A program made the translations under genes and the position numbers. From Glaciecola sp964195425 (GTDB lineage Bacteria; Pseudomonadota; Gammaproteobacteria; Enterobacterales; Alteromonadaceae), in contig CAXMOM010000011.1 of assembly GCA_964195425.1 (NCBI GenBank), positions 1 to 64,000 of the forward strand: a stretch of DNA of 64,000 bases. The letters run 5' to 3'. Every line of letters begins with the position of its first letter. Positions within the stretch are counted from its first letter, which is position 1. This document shows positions 1 through 7,865 of the stretch, in pieces. The notes below the pieces were generated by a model. That model was not told the origin of the DNA and did no database searches. It worked only from the letters and a program-made list of their open reading frames with translations.

Positions 1-229
1 TTATATGCAGCACATCGTCAAGCTTTGCACTTTGTTTAAAGGCAATATTCATATCTATGACGACAAAAGCTAAGGATTGTTCCAATAAATTCTGCTGAGA
101 AATACCCAGCGCCCTAACCCACTCGGTTCGAGCTCTTTCCATATATTTCAAATAGTTAGCATGATACACAATGCCGCCAGCGTCGGTATCTTCATAATAC
201 ACTCGTGATTGTATAACAAAATTATTCAT
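1..229 (-). CDS. ybgC: Tol-Pal-associated acyl-CoA thioesterase YbgC (partial, C-terminus off the window)
   Basis: Only the first 76 residues are present. The reverse strand reads from an ATG at 229 and contains YYEDTDAGGIVYHANYLK (residues 11-28), the hot-dog-fold thioesterase motif with the catalytic Asp (DTDAGG) and the YHANY stretch typical of YbgC, followed by ERARTEW. In the family this cytoplasmic enzyme hydrolyses short acyl-CoAs and sits at the head of the ybgC-tolQRAB-pal operon, so tol genes are expected just outside the left edge. It follows ruvB in the same orientation, a common gammaproteobacterial arrangement. The ribosome binding site is weak. Confidence 0.93.
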   Translation of the reverse strand, partial: MNNFVIQSRVYYEDTDAGGIVYHANYLKYMERARTEWVRALGISQQNLLEQSLAFVVIDMNIAFKQSAKLDDVLHI

Positions 230-358
230 GGATACACTTGTTAAATATTATTATTTGTTGTTAACAAAATGATAAATGATTGTTTTTTCAGTCGCTTACA
301 ATTAAACCAAAATGAATAAGCATTAATTTATCTAATCTGAAACCCTAATTTTATTATC

Positions 359-386
359 TTGCCGCGGTGCTAATTATCGCTATACT
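359..386 (+). promoter_or_regulatory. Candidate sigma-70 promoter for a plus-strand small transcript
   Basis: TTGCCG (359-364) and TATACT (381-386) are separated by 16 bp, a good match to the -35/-10 consensus. It points away from both flanking genes, which are on the minus strand, and lies about 100 bp upstream of an intrinsic terminator on the same strand. The predicted start is near 393. Confidence 0.4.
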
Positions 387-392
387 ACTGTC

Positions 393-492
393 CATACGAA
401 ACGAGCTAATCACTTGGTTACGTATTTTTTCAAGGACTCCCTTCCGTTGAATTGTATTTTTTTGGCCTATACTTTGTGTAGGCCTTTTTTTT
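393..492 (+). ncRNA. Candidate small regulatory RNA of about 100 nt
   Basis: The stretch lies between ruvB and ybgC, both on the opposite strand, and has no open reading frame of note. It is bounded by the promoter-like sequence at 359-386 and the terminator at 464-492. Within it, CAAGG (431-435) can pair with CC-g-TTG (444-449, bulged G446), leaving the loop ACTCCCTT (436-443). A C/U-rich loop of this kind is a common seed in small RNAs that pair with Shine-Dalgarno sequences, and the U-run tail would suit Hfq. I do not recognise a known family. The call rests on the combination of promoter, hairpin and terminator and is an inference. Confidence 0.35.
464..492 (+). terminator. Intrinsic terminator (plus strand)
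   Basis: GGCCTA (464-469) pairs with TAGGCC (479-484), with a 9-nt loop, and is followed by eight T residues (485-492). The base run on the other side of the stem is also T, so on the minus strand the stem is followed by A residues. It therefore works only for plus-strand transcription, although both neighbouring genes are on the minus strand. Confidence 0.6.
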
Positions 493-494
493 AT

Positions 495-1499
495 CTATTT
501 TTTAACATCAAAGCCTAAATGTAAATAGGCACTGTCGGTAGCTATTCTGCCTCTAGGAGTACGCTGCAAATAGCCTTGTTGAATCAAAAATGGCTCAATC
601 ACATCTTCTATTGTTTCTTTTTCTTCGCCTATAGCCGCCGCTACATTCTCTAAACCTACAGGTCCGCCATTAAATTTGTCGATAATAGCTAACAGTAGTT
701 TTCTATCCATTAGATCAAAGCCCAACTTATCTACATCTAGCATGTTAAGTGCTAGTGCCGCTACTTCTTTACTAACTTTGCCATCGCTTTTAACTTGGGC
801 GTAATCGCGTACTCGTCTAAGCAAGCGGTTTGCAATACGCGGGGTGCCGCGAGAGCGCTTGGCAATTTCGAGTGCGCCGTCCTCATGCATATCCATGTTT
901 AAATGTTTAGCACTGCGCGTAATGATACTGGTTAAATCGGCTACCTTATAGAACTCTAGGCGCTGGGTAATTCCAAATCGGTCTCGTAACGGTGAGGTAA
1001 GTGAGCCCGCGCGAGTTGTCGCTCCTATTAAAGTGAAAGGCGGCAGCTCAAGTTTTATTGAACGCGCTGCTGGGCCCTCTCCTATCATAATGTCTAGCTG
1101 ATAGTCTTCCATAGCAGGATATAAAATTTCTTCAACCACGGGGCTTAAGCGATGTATTTCATCAATAAACAACACATCGTTTTCTTCTAAATTAGTCAGT
1201 AGTGCGGCTAAGTCGCCGGCCTTTTCTAATACCGGACCCGAAGTGGTTTTAATATTCACGTCCATTTCATTCGCGACAATATACGCTAAGGTCGTTTTAC
1301 CTAGCCCTGGTGGACCAAAAATCAACAAGTGATCAAGTGCGTCTTCACGCCCGCGAGCGGCTTCGATAAATATTTCCATCTGATCACAAACCGGTTTTTG
1401 CCCTACATAATCAGCTAGCATCTTTGGGCGTATTGCACGATCAATGGCAACATCATCGGTTTGCTCTTGGGGTCGTAAAATACTGTCGGCTTCTATCAT
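495..1499 (-). CDS. ruvB: Holliday junction branch migration ATPase RuvB
   Basis: The 334-residue product matches the usual length of RuvB, the hexameric AAA+ motor that with RuvA drives branch migration of Holliday junctions in recombinational repair. Visible motifs: Walker A GPPGLGKT (62-69), Walker B LFIDEIHR (110-117), sensor 1 GATTRAG (159-165) and the arginine finger LRDRFG (171-176). The C-terminal winged-helix region with the RTPRGR motif is intact. It lies about 90 bp downstream of ruvA on the same strand, so ruvC, ruvA and ruvB probably form one transcription unit. No obvious terminator follows it on the minus strand. Confidence 0.98.
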   Translation of the reverse strand: MIEADSILRPQEQTDDVAIDRAIRPKMLADYVGQKPVCDQMEIFIEAARGREDALDHLLIFGPPGLGKTTLAYIVANEMDVNIKTTSGPVLEKAGDLAALLTNLEENDVLFIDEIHRLSPVVEEILYPAMEDYQLDIMIGEGPAARSIKLELPPFTLIGATTRAGSLTSPLRDRFGITQRLEFYKVADLTSIITRSAKHLNMDMHEDGALEIAKRSRGTPRIANRLLRRVRDYAQVKSDGKVSKEVAALALNMLDVDKLGFDLMDRKLLLAIIDKFNGGPVGLENVAAAIGEEKETIEDVIEPFLIQQGYLQRTPRGRIATDSAYLHLGFDVKK

Positions 1500-1586
1500 A
1501 TGGTCATTCTCGTGTGCACTTGCATTTTATGAGTCATTATTCATTCTAAATAGTGTTTACGTATATATGTACAAACGCCTAAACGT

Positions 1587-2210
1587 TTACACCATCGATT
1601 TAAGTGAATCACGAATGAGCTTTTCACTACTTGCATCTTCTGTGGCAATTTTTCTTACCGCAGTTTCAGCTTGATTTCGTTTATATCCCAAGGCAATAAG
1701 CGCACTAATAGCTTCATCGATGGCACTAACTTCTGGCGCTAATAGTTGCGACGCCGGCCCGCCCGTTACAATAGGCTTATGAATGCTTAAATTAGGCAAT
1801 GCATCTAAGTTACTCAGCTTGTCTTTAAGTTCAACCACAAGACGTTCAGCGGTCTTTTTACCGACACCTGGCATTTTCACAAGTGCAGTAATATCTTCAT
1901 GCATCACGGCTGTTACAAACTGATTTGCCGACATGCCCGACAATATTGTACACGCGAGTTTCGGGCCTACGCCGTTTGCCTTAATCAAGACTCTGAACAA
2001 GGTGCGCTCTAAACGATCGACAAAGCCAAATAATAGCTGGGCGTCTTCGCGCACTACGAAATGAGTAAACAAGGTAACTTGATGGGTAATCTCGGGAAGT
2101 TGATAGAAACTGGTCATTGGCAGCTGAATTTCATAGCCCACGCCGCCTACGTCCAATACGATTTCAGGTGGTATTTTCTCTACGATAATGCCCGTTAATT
2201 GCGCAATCAT
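1587..2210 (-). CDS. ruvA: Holliday junction DNA-binding protein RuvA
   Basis: 207 residues, the usual family length. RuvA tetramers clamp the four-way junction and load RuvB. The N-terminal OB-fold begins MIAQLTGIIVEK and carries the GVGYEIQLP segment (23-31). Two helix-hairpin-helix motifs are visible: ANGVGPKLA (78-86) and MPGVGKKTAERL (113-124). A flexible linker (about 135-160) leads to the C-terminal three-helix domain (ALIALGYKRNQAE) that contacts RuvB. It follows ruvC by 45 bp, between ruvC and ruvB, as in the standard cluster. Confidence 0.98.
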   Translation of the reverse strand: MIAQLTGIIVEKIPPEIVLDVGGVGYEIQLPMTSFYQLPEITHQVTLFTHFVVREDAQLLFGFVDRLERTLFRVLIKANGVGPKLACTILSGMSANQFVTAVMHEDITALVKMPGVGKKTAERLVVELKDKLSNLDALPNLSIHKPIVTGGPASQLLAPEVSAIDEAISALIALGYKRNQAETAVRKIATEDASSEKLIRDSLKSMV

Positions 2211-2255
2211 AATTTGGTTTTTATCTTATTATTGTGATGTTTTCTAGTTATATTC

Positions 2256-2777
2256 TTATTGTAAACGTCGTCGCACGGTTTTAGTAGCACTACCGGCCAT
2301 TTTAATCATACTTTGTTGTGTATGTAAGTGACACAAAGCCACGGCAAGGGCATCGGCGGCATCGGCCTGAGGCGTTTTGCCTAATTTTAATATGTGGGTA
2401 ACCATATGCTGAACTTGAGTTTTATCGGCACTGCCTTTACCGACTACCGACTGTTTAATTTGCCTGGCGGAATATTCAAACACAGGTAAATCGACAAACG
2501 TTGCCGCAACAATAGCCGCGCCGCGCGCTTGGCCTAGTTTTAATGCTGAATCGGGATTTTTGGCCATAAAGACTTGTTCTATGGCAAATTCGGTAGGTTG
2601 ATACTGCTTTATTATTTCACTTACGCCATCAAATACATTTTTAAGCCGCTTCGGTAAGCTCTCATCCATTACTTTTATGCAGCCACTACCTAAATATTCA
2701 GTTTTGTTGCCTTTTACGCAAATAATGCCGTATCCGGTAATACGCGAACCTGGATCTATGCCTAGTATTATATGCAT
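2256..2777 (-). CDS. ruvC: Crossover junction endodeoxyribonuclease RuvC
   Basis: RuvC is the RNase H-fold dimeric nuclease that resolves Holliday junctions. Visible features are the opening MHIILGIDPGSRITGYG with the first catalytic Asp, the central AIEQVFMAKN with the catalytic Glu, and the C-terminal DAADALAVALCH acidic pair. I place the start at the ATG at 2777, giving 173 residues, the E. coli length. A GTG three codons upstream (2786) is in frame, but it forms part of AAAGGTG, which is better read as the Shine-Dalgarno sequence for the ATG 6 nt further on. The usual upstream neighbour yebC is absent; nudB lies 48 bp upstream. Confidence 0.97.
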   Translation of the reverse strand: MHIILGIDPGSRITGYGIICVKGNKTEYLGSGCIKVMDESLPKRLKNVFDGVSEIIKQYQPTEFAIEQVFMAKNPDSALKLGQARGAAIVAATFVDLPVFEYSARQIKQSVVGKGSADKTQVQHMVTHILKLGKTPQADAADALAVALCHLHTQQSMIKMAGSATKTVRRRLQ

Positions 2778-2825
2778 AGCGCGCACCTTTGGTTTGATTG
2801 CTTGTATCCTGCTACGGGTGGCTGT

Positions 2826-3293
2826 CTACGCATATGATACTTCAGGTACAAAGCGCTCAATAGCGTGTTTGTTGGTAACTGACCACACTTTGGCAATGGC
2901 GTCTTGTTTAGACATCCATTTGAAAGCAGTATGTTCAGTCAAAATTATTTTGGACTGTGAGGGCACTTGCGCACAAAACACATACTCGAAATTTTTAGTG
3001 ACACCCGGCGCATATCGATAACGCCAGTCTTCTCTAATAAGATATTGATTAGTAAGTCTGCAGTCCATTAAATGATGCAGAAATCCGCCTTTTCCATGGC
3101 GTGAAAAAGCCAAATTTATACCCGTTTCTTCCTGCACTTCTCTAGCGGCAGTTTGAATGGGCACTTCGCTTCCTTCCATAGTGCCGGTAACCGACTGCCA
3201 AAATTCGGCGTCGTCCATGCGCTGTAAAACGAGTACATGATTGTACTCGTCATACAATACTACTAGCACCGATTCTGGTCGTTTAACTGTCAT
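2826..3293 (-). CDS. nudB: Dihydroneopterin triphosphate diphosphatase (Nudix hydrolase NudB)
   Basis: 155 residues. The Nudix box is complete: G37, E43, R51-E52, E55-E56 and G58 fit GX5EX7REUXEEXGU. NudB removes pyrophosphate from dihydroneopterin triphosphate, an early committed step of folate synthesis. Assignment to NudB rather than another Nudix family rests on its position directly downstream of aspS and upstream of ruvC, and on the MTVKRPESVLVV opening with DAEFWQSVTG before the box. An AAGG sequence precedes the ATG. It probably shares a transcript with aspS, 71 bp upstream. Confidence 0.93.
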   Translation of the reverse strand: MTVKRPESVLVVLYDEYNHVLVLQRMDDAEFWQSVTGTMEGSEVPIQTAAREVQEETGINLAFSRHGKGGFLHHLMDCRLTNQYLIREDWRYRYAPGVTKNFEYVFCAQVPSQSKIILTEHTAFKWMSKQDAIAKVWSVTNKHAIERFVPEVSYA

Positions 3294-3364
3294 TAGTACC
3301 TTGAGTCGCTTTTAATGGCTATGGCTAACTATGAATAACTTTGCGCAACCATGCATATTTATAG

Positions 3365-5143
3365 CTATTCACTATCTTGTTTGTTTTTCGCCTCTACCAA
3401 AGTAGCTATCGACAACTCTTTTAGCTGTTCTGGGTTCGCTATACCGGGTGCACCCGTCAAAGGACAAGCCGCGGTATTAGTTTTAGGAAATGCCATTACA
3501 TCGCGAATAGAGTCGGCGCCTACCATTAGCATTACCAAACGGTCCAGACCAAAAGCTAAACCCGCATGAGGAGGTGTGCCGTATTTTAGCGCTTCTAACA
3601 AAAAACCAAACTTTTCTTGCGCTTCTTGTGCTTCTATACCAAGCAACTCAAACACTGTAGCCTGCATTTCCATATTATGGATACGTACAGAGCCACCGCC
3701 TAATTCAACCCCGTTTAACACCATATCGTAGGCATTTGACAACGCGTCTTTAGGATTGTCTTTTAGTGTTTGTACATTACCGTCGCTTGGCGCCGTGAAG
3801 GGGTGATGCAAGGCATACAAACGCCCGTCTGCTTCCTCAAACATGGGGAAGTCGACTACCCAAAGTGGCTTCCATTCGCCTTGTAATAACGAGAAGTCTT
3901 CGCCTAGCTTTATTCTAAGTGCACCTAATGCTTCGGTTACTGTTGTGTAGTCACCCGCACCAAACAACAGAATATCACCGTCTTTTGCATTTGTAGCCGT
4001 TAAAAGAGCCTCAATTGCGTCAGCGTCTAAGAATTTTAGTATTGGGCTTTGTAAGCCTTCAGCGCCTTTTGCAAGCTCATTTACTTTAATCCACGCCAGT
4101 CCTTTTGCGCCATATACGCCCACAAAATCGCCATATTGATCAATTTGCTTGCGTGAAAGCGAAGCACCACCTGGCACACATATAGTTGCAACACGTCCAT
4201 TTTCGTCATTTGCTGGGCCGCTGAATACTTTAAATTCTATATGTTTTAGGGCACTAGCGACGTCGACAAGTTCAAGTGGATTACGTAAGTCTGGCTTGTC
4301 GCTACCGAAGCGACGCATAGCTTCAGCATAGGTCATATGCGGAAATTCGCCTAAGTCGACATTGAGTAGCTTTTGGAATAGGTCTGTAACCAAGCGCTCG
4401 GTTACCTCCATCACGCCACCAGCATCTAAAAACGAAGTTTCTATATCTATCTGGGTAAATTCTGGCTGGCGATCAGCGCGCAAATCTTCGTCACGAAAGC
4501 ACTTAACAATTTGGTAATACTTGTCCATACCACTCATCATTAGCAACTGCTTAAACAGCTGTGGTGACTGTGGTAATGCGAAAAATTCGCCTTTGTGCGT
4601 GCGACTCGGCACCAAATAATCGCGTGCGCCCTCTGGAGTAGCCTTGGTTAAAATAGGCGTTTCAATATCTAAAAAATCGTTGTCTTCTAAAAAGCGACGA
4701 ACAGTAGAGGTAACTTTAGAGCGAAATACCAAGCGATTCGTCATAAGCGGACGACGCAAATCTAAGTAGCGATATTTTAAGCGTTGTTCTTCACTGTTTT
4801 CTTGGTTCCAATCGAGCGGTAATGCTGGCGCTTTATTAATTACGCTAACATCTTGTGCGAGTATTTCGATAGCCCCAGTCGCCATGTCTTTATTTATTTG
4901 TGAATCGGGACGGGCGCGTACTTTGCCGGTAATAGATAAACAGAATTCATTGCGCACACTAGACGCGATTTGGAATGCGCTGGCAGTGTCAGGATCTACC
5001 ACAACTTGCACAATACCTTCACGATCACGCAAATCAATAAATACCACGCCTCCTAAATCACGACGTTTATTTACCCAGCCATACAAAGTAACCGTTTGTT
5101 CAAGATATTTTGTGTCTATTCTTCCGCAATAATCAGTGCGCAT
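3365..5143 (-). CDS. aspS: Aspartyl-tRNA synthetase
   Basis: 592 residues, the bacterial AspRS length. It is a class IIb synthetase that charges tRNA-Asp. The N-terminal OB-fold anticodon-binding domain (about 1-105, GWVNKRRDLGG) precedes the catalytic core. Class II motif 2 is FRDEDLRADRQPEF (216-229), and motif 3 is GLAFGLDRL (528-536). The bacterial GAD insertion domain lies between about 290 and 420. The ATG at 5143 has an AGGAAAGG sequence upstream. It heads the aspS-nudB-ruvCAB run. Confidence 0.98.
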   Translation of the reverse strand: MRTDYCGRIDTKYLEQTVTLYGWVNKRRDLGGVVFIDLRDREGIVQVVVDPDTASAFQIASSVRNEFCLSITGKVRARPDSQINKDMATGAIEILAQDVSVINKAPALPLDWNQENSEEQRLKYRYLDLRRPLMTNRLVFRSKVTSTVRRFLEDNDFLDIETPILTKATPEGARDYLVPSRTHKGEFFALPQSPQLFKQLLMMSGMDKYYQIVKCFRDEDLRADRQPEFTQIDIETSFLDAGGVMEVTERLVTDLFQKLLNVDLGEFPHMTYAEAMRRFGSDKPDLRNPLELVDVASALKHIEFKVFSGPANDENGRVATICVPGGASLSRKQIDQYGDFVGVYGAKGLAWIKVNELAKGAEGLQSPILKFLDADAIEALLTATNAKDGDILLFGAGDYTTVTEALGALRIKLGEDFSLLQGEWKPLWVVDFPMFEEADGRLYALHHPFTAPSDGNVQTLKDNPKDALSNAYDMVLNGVELGGGSVRIHNMEMQATVFELLGIEAQEAQEKFGFLLEALKYGTPPHAGLAFGLDRLVMLMVGADSIRDVMAFPKTNTAACPLTGAPGIANPEQLKELSIATLVEAKNKQDSE

Positions 5144-5539
5144 TAATACAACCTTTCCTATAAATATTGATGTAAAGAGGCCAAATATATTGCTGCTAGT
5201 AATAATTAATTAGCAATAATCTCTGCAATACCATTTGCTGCTAATGGTACTTAGCAATGGAGAGCACTCGGCTTTTGGTTTATCTCACCATTATAAACTA
5301 AAGATGAAACAGACTAAACGAATGAAAAGAATTAATTGTTGAATTTAAGACCTTTTCATACGTTTATATTTTTGAAAGAGTGTTTACAAGTCCTGCTCAA
5401 GCGTTAGTTTTGCTTTACAGCTATAGAGTACTTAATTACAGGAAACCCAAAACTTAACTAGAAATGAGATTGATTATCATTTGCAATTGTGTTTAAATTC
5501 TCTCGTTCCCTAAAATCAACTAATCACAAAGGATGTATT
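5144..5539. other. Divergent intergenic region between aspS and the TonB receptor
   Basis: It holds the promoters of both divergent genes. It is AT-rich and shows no convincing open frame. On the plus strand TTGCTT-17 bp-TAATTA (around 5409-5437) is a possible promoter for the receptor, and a Fur-like box lies downstream of it at 5466-5484. I saw no RNA gene or terminator here. Confidence 0.5.
5466..5484 (+). promoter_or_regulatory. Fur box-like operator upstream of the TonB receptor
   Basis: This 19-bp stretch matches 14 of 19 positions of the Fur consensus GATAATGATAATCATTATC, including the core GATTATCATT. It sits 56 bp before the preferred start codon of the receptor, where Fe2+-Fur would block transcription under iron sufficiency. 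A related box precedes the Fe3+ ABC transporter at 11720-11738. Confidence 0.6.
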
Positions 5540-7756
5540 TTGAACAAGTCTTTCATCGCCATCACACTCTCGGCCCTATTTTCAAACGCTGCACTTGCCG
5601 CTATACCCGCCGAATTATCAACAAATGAAGCGCCAAATGCTTCCGCGGCTAGCATGGATCCAATCACTATTGAACAAATCACTATTTTTGGTTCTAAAAA
5701 AGCGGTAGATACATTGCCAGGCTCTGGCGCTTATATCGATAAAGAAACATTAAATAACTATGCAGTTACCGACATTCAGCGCATATTGTCTTCTACCGCG
5801 GGTGTATATTTTGTAGAAGAAGACGGTTACGGATTGCGCCCCAATATTGGTATGCGCGGCTCAAGTGCTGACCGTTCTGAAAAAATCACCATTATGGAAG
5901 ACGGCGTTTTAGCCGCGCCAGCACCTTATGCAAGTCCTGCTGCTTATTACTTCCCAACCATTGGTCGAATGAGCGCGGTAGAAGTGCTTAAAGGCGGCTC
6001 AAGTATTGAGTATGGTCCTCGCACCAGCGGCGGTGTAATCAATTTAGTCTCATCAGCAGTGCCTGATGAAGCGCTAGGAGGCACAGTAGATATTGCGTTA
6101 GGTTCAGATGGCTTTAGTAAAGTGCATGCATTAGTTGGCGGTAAAAACGACACTAACGGCGGTTTATTTGAAGTATACGATTATCGCGCAGACGGTTTTA
6201 AAAATATCAATTCAGGCCAAAACACCGGTTTTGCTAAAACCGATATAATGGGCAAGTTTGAAACCTATATAGATGATAATAAAAAACATCACCTTGACTT
6301 TAAACTCAAATATTCAGAAGAGTCGTCTGATGAAACCTACCTTGGTTTAACCCAACAAGATTTCGATAACGGCGATCGTTTCCAGCGCTATTCAGCCAGC
6401 CAAATAGACAACATGGCCACTGAACACAAACATGCTTCTGTTCACTACGACTACATAATTAGCGAAAATATGGATTTGAGCATAGTCGCGTACGTTAACG
6501 ACTTTACTAGAAATTGGTACAAGGTTTCGAAAGTTGCTGGAAGCAGCTTAGGCAGTGGCGCTGAAGAAAATGCAAGCTTATTTGACCAACAGGTAGCAAG
6601 CGGCTTGGCCCCTGACCCATTGTCTGTGGTAGTAAAAGCAAATAACAGAGCCTATTTATCGCAAGGTGTACAAGCACAATTTGCTATTTACTTAGACAAA
6701 CACCAAATAAACATTGGCGCGCGGATTCACAACGACGAAATGGACCGCTTTCAGTGGGTAGACGAGTATTCTTTAGCAGCCGATTATAGCTTGTCCACTA
6801 TTAGCGCGGGTATTCCCGGCACCGACTCCAACAGAATAGACAGTGCCAATGCGTTCAGCGTATTTGTGCAAGACAAAATGACCTTTGGTGACTTACAGGT
6901 TACTGCCGGTGTGCGTTACGAAAACGTTAATTTAGCCCGCGATGATTGGGGCAAGACAGACCCACTTCGCAGCGATGACGCAGCCGCTAGGCGAAATGGC
7001 GTAAGCGCATTATTGCCATCGGTAGGCGCAACTTATCAACTTGATGATAATTGGACATTATTAGCCGGCGTACAAAAAGCATTTGCACCACCAGCCCCTG
7101 GTAACAATAACGCCCAAGAAGAAGATGGTTGGAACTATGAGTTTGGTGGCCGTTTTGCCTACGACAGCCTAAACGGTGAACTTATCGGCTTTATGACTGC
7201 CCTAGACAACCTTCACGGCAATTGTACCGCCAGTCAAGGCTGCAGCGACGACCTAATAGGCCAACAATACAATGCTGGTAAAGTTGATATTTCAGGTATT
7301 GAATTTATTATTGGCCATGAGGCGAAATTGGGCGACTTAACTATTCCTACCCGCTTTAACTTTACTTACTCAAGCGCTGAGTTTGCTGAAAGCTTTGATT
7401 CGCAGCTAGATGTATGGGGCAGTGTAGAGTCAGGCTTTGAAATTCCTTATTTACCCGAAGTCATGTGGCAAATAGAAACAGGCTTGCGCGGTGAAAAATG
7501 GCAGGTATTAGTCGCCATAAAGCATGTTGATACTATGCGCACAGTGGCAGGTGCCGGTTTAATTACGCCGGAAAACAGCATAAAAGAACGAACTGTGGTC
7601 GACATGTCAGCTAACTACCAAATAGACAATCAGCAAACGTTGTATGCCGTTATCGACAATTTGCTCGACAAAGAATATGCAGCTACTCGCCAGCACGGTG
7701 GATTGCAAGTGGGTAAGCCTAGATCAGTGCAACTAGGTTACCGCTATAACTTTTAA
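5540..7756 (+). CDS. TonB-dependent outer membrane receptor, FecA-like (ferric chelate uptake)
   Basis: The sequence shows a cleavable signal peptide (NKSFIAITLSALFSNAALA), a TonB box-like segment (MDPITIEQITIFGS), a plug domain with GLRPNIGMRGSS and VEVLKGGSSIEYGP, and a 22-strand barrel ending in YRYNF. The plug resembles FecA-type receptors for ferric citrate or related chelates. It lacks the N-terminal signalling domain that activates FecI, so regulation is probably through Fur alone. I choose the TTG at 5540, giving 738 residues, because AAAGGA lies 6 nt upstream. A GTG at 5489 in the same frame would have the Fur box at its ribosome binding position. The actual ligand is unknown. It converges on the Fe3+ ABC transporter. 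Confidence 0.88.
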   Translation: MNKSFIAITLSALFSNAALAAIPAELSTNEAPNASAASMDPITIEQITIFGSKKAVDTLPGSGAYIDKETLNNYAVTDIQRILSSTAGVYFVEEDGYGLRPNIGMRGSSADRSEKITIMEDGVLAAPAPYASPAAYYFPTIGRMSAVEVLKGGSSIEYGPRTSGGVINLVSSAVPDEALGGTVDIALGSDGFSKVHALVGGKNDTNGGLFEVYDYRADGFKNINSGQNTGFAKTDIMGKFETYIDDNKKHHLDFKLKYSEESSDETYLGLTQQDFDNGDRFQRYSASQIDNMATEHKHASVHYDYIISENMDLSIVAYVNDFTRNWYKVSKVAGSSLGSGAEENASLFDQQVASGLAPDPLSVVVKANNRAYLSQGVQAQFAIYLDKHQINIGARIHNDEMDRFQWVDEYSLAADYSLSTISAGIPGTDSNRIDSANAFSVFVQDKMTFGDLQVTAGVRYENVNLARDDWGKTDPLRSDDAAARRNGVSALLPSVGATYQLDDNWTLLAGVQKAFAPPAPGNNNAQEEDGWNYEFGGRFAYDSLNGELIGFMTALDNLHGNCTASQGCSDDLIGQQYNAGKVDISGIEFIIGHEAKLGDLTIPTRFNFTYSSAEFAESFDSQLDVWGSVESGFEIPYLPEVMWQIETGLRGEKWQVLVAIKHVDTMRTVAGAGLITPENSIKERTVVDMSANYQIDNQQTLYAVIDNLLDKEYAATRQHGGLQVGKPRSVQLGYRYNF

Positions 7757-7785
7757 ATAAGATAAAAAGTAGACTGGTGAAAGAG

Positions 7786-7816
7786 CGTTTATGGTGTGTC
7801 ATAAGCGTTTTTTTTT
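7786..7816 (+). terminator. Intrinsic terminator of the TonB receptor gene
   Basis: CGTTTATG (7786-7793) pairs with CATAAGCG (7800-7807) across a 6-nt loop with one G-U pair, followed by nine T residues (7808-7816). It starts 30 bp after the receptor stop codon. Confidence 0.7.
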
Positions 7817-7817
7817 A

Positions 7818-7862
7818 TTTAATTTAGCGATAAAAGCGAATGGTCTTTATTGCTAAATTAAA
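7818..7862. repeat. Long near-perfect palindrome at the convergent gene ends
   Basis: A 17-base arm (7818-7834) is complementary to 7846-7862 with one mismatch, around an 11-nt loop. It begins right after the T-run of the receptor terminator and ends 3 bp before the fbpC stop codon. It lacks a U-run on the minus strand, so it is either a processing or protective hairpin for the fbp transcript or an insulator between converging transcripts. Confidence 0.5.
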
Positions 7863-7865
7863 CCG

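Noticed and set aside
5489..5539. GTG at 5489 as the start of the TonB receptor
   Set aside because: It lies 5 bp after the Fur-like box and has no ribosome binding site, and the added residues do not improve the signal peptide. The TTG at 5540 has AAAGGA at good spacing.
7846..7862. The long palindrome after fbpC as an intrinsic terminator
   Set aside because: On the minus strand the stem is followed by an A-run rather than a U-run, so I list it only as a palindrome.
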